64,000 nt of DNA from the NCBI RefSeq assembly GCF_049347105.1, contig NZ_CP186334.1, positions 5,022,001-5,086,000 on the forward strand, in the 5' to 3' direction. The notes under the pieces are model-generated. The model worked only from the letters and a program-made list of their open reading frames with translations. It made no database searches and was not told the origin of the DNA. This DNA comes from Gaoshiqia hydrogeniformans (lineage in GTDB: Bacteria; Bacteroidota; Bacteroidia; Bacteroidales; Prolixibacteraceae). The position numbers and the translations under genes were made by a program. Positions 60,738 to 64,000 of this stretch are shown in pieces (position 1 is the stretch's first letter; the number at the start of each line of letters is the position of its first letter).

Positions 60738-61147
60738 ATTGCTTCATTTTATTCGTTTAACCGCCAACCTGCAGCGTCATGGATCGACGGCCCTGTTGCT
60801 TTTTCAAATAACCAGCCACAGAAGAAAATCGAAAAACAAAAAGACAAAATGTCTGATGATCAGAAATTAACATGAAAATTATTCAGGCTGATGAAGCGGA
60901 CGACGAATTTTTGACAGGAGTATTAAATAAAAAAGGATGGGGGGCACCATCCTTTTTCTAACTCAACCAAACTTATTCTATGAAAAAAATTATGTGTGTA
61001 ACACTACTTTCTTGCTGAAACAAAGATAAGGCAAACAATCGTTAAGAAGCCAAAAGTTAGGTTAACGAAAGTTAATCGTCAAAGATTTAGCCTTATCAGA
61101 GGCCTGTCGGTGTACACTCAATTCTTTCATCTGATAAATATTCACAC
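60738..61147. other. clpB upstream region / mutarotase 3' region, no gene
   Basis: Contains the terminator at 60926-60957 and, beyond it, a 12-codon plus-strand frame at 60980-61018 (KKIMCVTLLSC) that has no support as a gene. The bases just before clpB should contain its promoter, but no clean TAnnTTTG or heat-shock motif stands out. Confidence 0.4.
60926..60957 (-). terminator. Rho-independent terminator of the mutarotase operon
   Basis: Eleven-bp stem AAAAAGGATGG / CCATCCTTTTT (60930-60940 and 60947-60957); read on the minus strand the T-run continues to 60926. It ends transcription about 190 bases after the mutarotase stop. Confidence 0.75.
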
Positions 61148-62299
61148 TTATTCTTCAACACTGAACTTATAAACAGAACTGGTCTGATACACGTCTCCCG
61201 GATGAAGGATCACCGACGGAAATTGCTCCTGGTTGGGCGAATCGGGAAGATGCTGTGTTTCCAGAGCAAATGATTCGCGGAAATTGAATGTTTTCCCGTA
61301 CTTACCCACATCCGAGCCATCCATGAAATTACCCCCGTAAAACTGCAACGCGGGCTCTTCGGTGAAAATTTCCATTTTACGTCCGCTGGTTGGTTCCACG
61401 ACAACTGCAGCCAAAGTCATTTGTCCCGGCTGCTGCTGGTTTAACACGAAGTTATGATCGTAGCCCAGGCCGTTCTTTAGCTGTTCGTTCTCTGCCTGCT
61501 GATGCAAATCCTGCCCGATTGGTTTGGCCGTTCTGAAATCGAATGGGGTTCCCGCTACCGGAGCATTCTCCCCAAAAGGGATCAAGGTTGAATCAACCGG
61601 CGTGTAATAATCGGCATGAATTGTTAACAAATGGTCATTGATGGTTCCGTTGGCTTCGCCGGCCAGGTTGAAAAATGCGTGATTCGTGAGATTCACCGGC
61701 GTGCTTTTGTCGGTGGTCGCGCGGTAATCTATTTTTACTTCATTTTTTGAAGTCAGCGTATAGATCACTTCCACGTTTAAGTTACCGGGGTATCCCATCT
61801 CACCGTCAACCGAAAGATAGGTCAACACCACCGACGAGTCGGTAACCGCCGTCACGTCCCAAACCACGTTGTGAAAGCCGCCCGGGCCGCCATGCAAATG
61901 GTTAAGGCCGTTATTCAGGGGCAGGCTGTATTCTTCGCCGTTCAGACTAAACTTACCGCGGGCAATCCGGTTTCCTACGCGGCCGATCAGCGCCCCGTGG
62001 AAAACTTCATTCGCATTCAGATAGCCGCCAATACTGCTGAACCCGTGTACGACATCGGCCATTTCGCCATTTTTACCGGGTACGCAAAGCGCCACAATCC
62101 TTCCGCCATAGTTGGTAATGGCAGCCGAAAGATCGCCCTTCTGCAGGAAATACAAATTGGTTTGCTTTCCGTTTATAACTGTCTGAAAATCCTCCGCTTT
62201 CAGGTTTATACAACTTTCTTTCTTATCTTTTCGTTCGCTGCAGCCGATCAGGTATAAACCGGCCGCGGCAATGATGAACAAAAATTTCAGGTGTTTCAT
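61148..62299 (-). CDS. Aldose 1-epimerase (galactose mutarotase), lipoprotein
   Basis: 383 residues. Signal peptide with lipobox LIGC (about residues 17-20), then a mutarotase fold: YGGRIVALCVPGKNG, GRVGNRIARGKFSLNG, NNGLNHLHGGPGGFH, and the catalytic His in NLTNHAFFNLAGE plus LETQHLPDSPN. It interconverts anomers of galactose, xylose or glucose, here outside the cytoplasm. It is last in a carbohydrate operon with two glycoside hydrolases upstream. Confidence 0.92.
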   Translation of the reverse strand: MKHLKFLFIIAAAGLYLIGCSERKDKKESCINLKAEDFQTVINGKQTNLYFLQKGDLSAAITNYGGRIVALCVPGKNGEMADVVHGFSSIGGYLNANEVFHGALIGRVGNRIARGKFSLNGEEYSLPLNNGLNHLHGGPGGFHNVVWDVTAVTDSSVVLTYLSVDGEMGYPGNLNVEVIYTLTSKNEVKIDYRATTDKSTPVNLTNHAFFNLAGEANGTINDHLLTIHADYYTPVDSTLIPFGENAPVAGTPFDFRTAKPIGQDLHQQAENEQLKNGLGYDHNFVLNQQQPGQMTLAAVVVEPTSGRKMEIFTEEPALQFYGGNFMDGSDVGKYGKTFNFRESFALETQHLPDSPNQEQFPSVILHPGDVYQTSSVYKFSVEE

Positions 62300-62311
62300 A
62301 ATTACCTAATC

Positions 62312-63406
62312 TTATTCAACAAGGGTTAGACTTTTGATCAGATCAACCTCTTCCTGTTTGTAGGGTGTTCCGTCGGGATGAAAAATCTCGTGAAACCAAA
62401 GCGGAGGTTCCGACCCGTCGGGAATAGGTTCATTCCAGGCATACTTGGTATTCGATTTTCCGGCTACCAGTCCCCAGTTAATTGCGCCAATATTTTCAGC
62501 TTTCAAAATGGGCATAATATTTTCAAACAAGCTGTTGTTGCGGCGGGCCATGTACTCGGTACAAACCATCGGACGACCGTAAACTTTCAACGTATCAATG
62601 GCGGCCTGGTGTTTATCAGGCCCTTCATAATTGTGATAAGTGATGATGTCGGAATTTTCAACCTGAAATTTATTCAAATCGGAAAGTGAAAGTTTCCATA
62701 CGCCAACCGACAACGGCTGCGAGGGACGAACTTCCCAGCCCCATTCAAATACCTTTTGCAAAAGAGGCATCGACTTGTTTTCGTAGCCCGAATTTCCGGG
62801 TTCGTTATAAAGGTCCCAAATGGCAATCCGTTTGTCATCTTTAAAAGTGGTCAGGATGTCTTTCACATACACTTCAAGGGTTTCCATCAGTTCGGGTTTT
62901 TCGTGCAGCAAGTCACCCGGATCGCGTACCCAGCCTGAGTTGTGGACGCCCGGTTTTGGTTCGGGTTGTTTGCCGGCCTGGTAGGTCGCGTTCCAACAAT
63001 CGTCGAAGAAAACGAAAATGGTTTTGATTCCGTGGTTGTCGGCAATGGTCAGGTATTGATCCATCCGGCTTTTAAAACCTTCTTTGTCAACCTCCCAGGC
63101 CACATGGTGCAGGTATACCCGCATACAGTTCATGCCAATTTCTTCGGCCCAGCCCAATTCGCGGTCGATGGTTTCCGGGTCGAACGATTCGGCCTGCCAG
63201 GTCTCCAACTGGTTAATGGCAGTGCTTGAATTGAAATTACTTCCGCGCAGCCAGCCATGTTCATCACCCCAGGCTTTGGCCTGCTCAAGCGTCCAGATTT
63301 TTGAAACAGGTTCGGCTTTTTCGGTTTTGGCAGTCTTGTTTTGACAAGCCGTAAACACGAATAAACCGGCCATCAGAAATAAATAAATTTGTTTTTTCAT
63401 ACTCAT
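62312..63406 (-). CDS. GH5-like (cellulase family) glycoside hydrolase lipoprotein
   Basis: About 364 residues. Lipoprotein signal (GLFVFTAC), then a TIM barrel: GWLRGSNFNSSTAINQLETW, GMNCMRVYLHHVAWE, KRIAIWDLYNEPGN with the acid/base Glu, and RPMVCTEYMARRNNS with the nucleophile Glu. This fits clan GH-A enzymes of GH5 type or related groups; substrate not readable. Start ATG 63406 (or 63400) is preferred to a TTG at 63415 that would overlap the upstream gene. It lies 12 bases upstream of the mutarotase gene. Confidence 0.82.
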   Translation of the reverse strand: MSMKKQIYLFLMAGLFVFTACQNKTAKTEKAEPVSKIWTLEQAKAWGDEHGWLRGSNFNSSTAINQLETWQAESFDPETIDRELGWAEEIGMNCMRVYLHHVAWEVDKEGFKSRMDQYLTIADNHGIKTIFVFFDDCWNATYQAGKQPEPKPGVHNSGWVRDPGDLLHEKPELMETLEVYVKDILTTFKDDKRIAIWDLYNEPGNSGYENKSMPLLQKVFEWGWEVRPSQPLSVGVWKLSLSDLNKFQVENSDIITYHNYEGPDKHQAAIDTLKVYGRPMVCTEYMARRNNSLFENIMPILKAENIGAINWGLVAGKSNTKYAWNEPIPDGSEPPLWFHEIFHPDGTPYKQEEVDLIKSLTLVE

Positions 63407-63411
63407 TTTAT

Positions 63412-64000
63412 TCAATTTTCCAACAATTTAATAAAATATCCGCCAACAACCGAACGGGCCTGAAAACCGACCTGTTTGGCATCGGGCGTTTCGTACCAGT
63501 CGCTCATCGGAACCCGGTCGGGGGTTTCGCTGACAAAAGCATGGAGCGGGTCGATGAATTGTTGAAAAGTTTGCTTGTCATCGGCCAGGGTGGCGGTCCA
63601 GACAATCCAGTCGCTTTTCGTGTAGGTGCGGCGGTTATCCAGCGGAAGACCGTACTTGTTTTGTTTGGTCAGATAATACGCGATTTCGGTCCGGGCTACT
63701 TCTTTGGGGAAGATGTCCAGCTTCAGCAGCTTGTCCCAAACCAGGTTATATTTCTGGCTCCAGGTTCCGGGCTGATCGAAAGTCAACCGGTAATGATCGC
63801 CGTCATCGGCCATCGTCACCCATTCCTGCGCCATACGCCGGGCTTCGGAAGTGTATTTCTCCGCAATTTCTTCTTTGCCCAACATGCTTGCCAAACGGCC
63901 ATAACCGGCAATGCCCATAATGGCCTTGACTGAAAGGTTGGTATTGTGGGCGAAGTGTCCGGCAAAGTCGTCGGTACACAACTGGTTGTCGGGATCAAGC
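63412..64000 (-). CDS. DUF4965/DUF1793-type glutaminase-like hydrolase, C-terminal part (5' end outside window)
   Basis: The frame is open to the right edge, so only the C-terminal ~195 residues are present. TDDFAGHFAHNTNLSVKAIMGIAGYGRLASML and FDQPGTWSQKYNLVWDKLL, then LPLDNRRTYTKSDWIVWTA, match the alpha-toroidal C-terminal domain of GtaA-like proteins with DUF4965. Many are secreted by gut and marine Bacteroidota and lie among carbohydrate genes, as here; glutaminase activity is not shown. It is followed directly by the GH5-like gene. Confidence 0.75.
   Translation of the reverse strand, partial: LDPDNQLCTDDFAGHFAHNTNLSVKAIMGIAGYGRLASMLGKEEIAEKYTSEARRMAQEWVTMADDGDHYRLTFDQPGTWSQKYNLVWDKLLKLDIFPKEVARTEIAYYLTKQNKYGLPLDNRRTYTKSDWIVWTATLADDKQTFQQFIDPLHAFVSETPDRVPMSDWYETPDAKQVGFQARSVVGGYFIKLLEN

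Noticed and set aside
60980..61018. Twelve-codon frame starting KKIM
   Set aside because: It is too short, and the stop follows at once. It might be a leader peptide, but nothing supports translation.

Overview
The window comes from a member of the Bacteroidota, most likely Marinilabiliales/Prolixibacteraceae-like. The evidence is a PorP/SprF protein next to a type IX secretion substrate with a gliding-motility-type C-terminal domain, GH92 and other surface glycan enzymes, a DUF5777 barrel protein, a SerC/SerA/DUF1015 serine cluster, and repeated upstream octamers of the Bacteroidota -7 type (TAnnTTTG). The genus assignment is inference. I saw no tRNA, rRNA or CRISPR.

Layout. 0-3.6 kb: the end of a GH92 mannosidase, an alkaline phosphatase and a PA14-bearing metallophosphatase in one operon. 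3.6-9.4 kb: an epimerase, a PNPOx-like protein, dnaG, a TSUP permease and an OmpA protein. 10-20.3 kb: a respiratory block with a fused CcsB/CcsA cytochrome c synthase, then a terminator-bounded operon encoding about 22 c-type hemes, a membrane cytochrome b and a DUF5777 barrel. It ends at a Crp/Fnr regulator beside a perfect FNR-type box. 20.5-22.9 kb: zinc-ribbon, Arc-like and SPFH proteins, a small unknown protein and an ECF sigma factor. 23-30 kb: uvrA, a large uncharacterised protein, a MATE transporter and a HEAT protein. 30-43.6 kb: the T9SS pair, a DHOD-like enzyme, YggS, pabB/pabC, an acidic-tail protein, the serine cluster, comB and gcvT.

43.6-57.6 kb is the most unusual part: a roughly 13.8 kb accessory island bounded by two nearly identical 97-98 bp direct repeats, with remnants of RAYT-type transposase genes and REP-like palindromes at both edges. 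It carries a LanC-like protein, a C39-peptidase ABC exporter, a HlyD adaptor, two unusually large proteins with identical-length (30 residue) double-glycine leaders, an erythromycin-esterase-like lipoprotein, two small secreted proteins and two glycosyltransferases. One double-glycine protein has Cys, His and Asp motifs resembling papain-fold toxins. A 154 bp duplicated block, made of the HlyD 3' end, its spacer and the start of the leader, lies in front of each cargo gene. This suggests that cargo cassettes are added behind the exporter and leave an orphan HlyD tail. An intact IS5-family element sits upstream of the operon promoter.

57.6-64 kb: an Hpt phosphotransfer protein, clpB, and a second carbohydrate operon (galactose mutarotase lipoprotein, GH5-like hydrolase, partial DUF4965-type hydrolase) running off the right edge.
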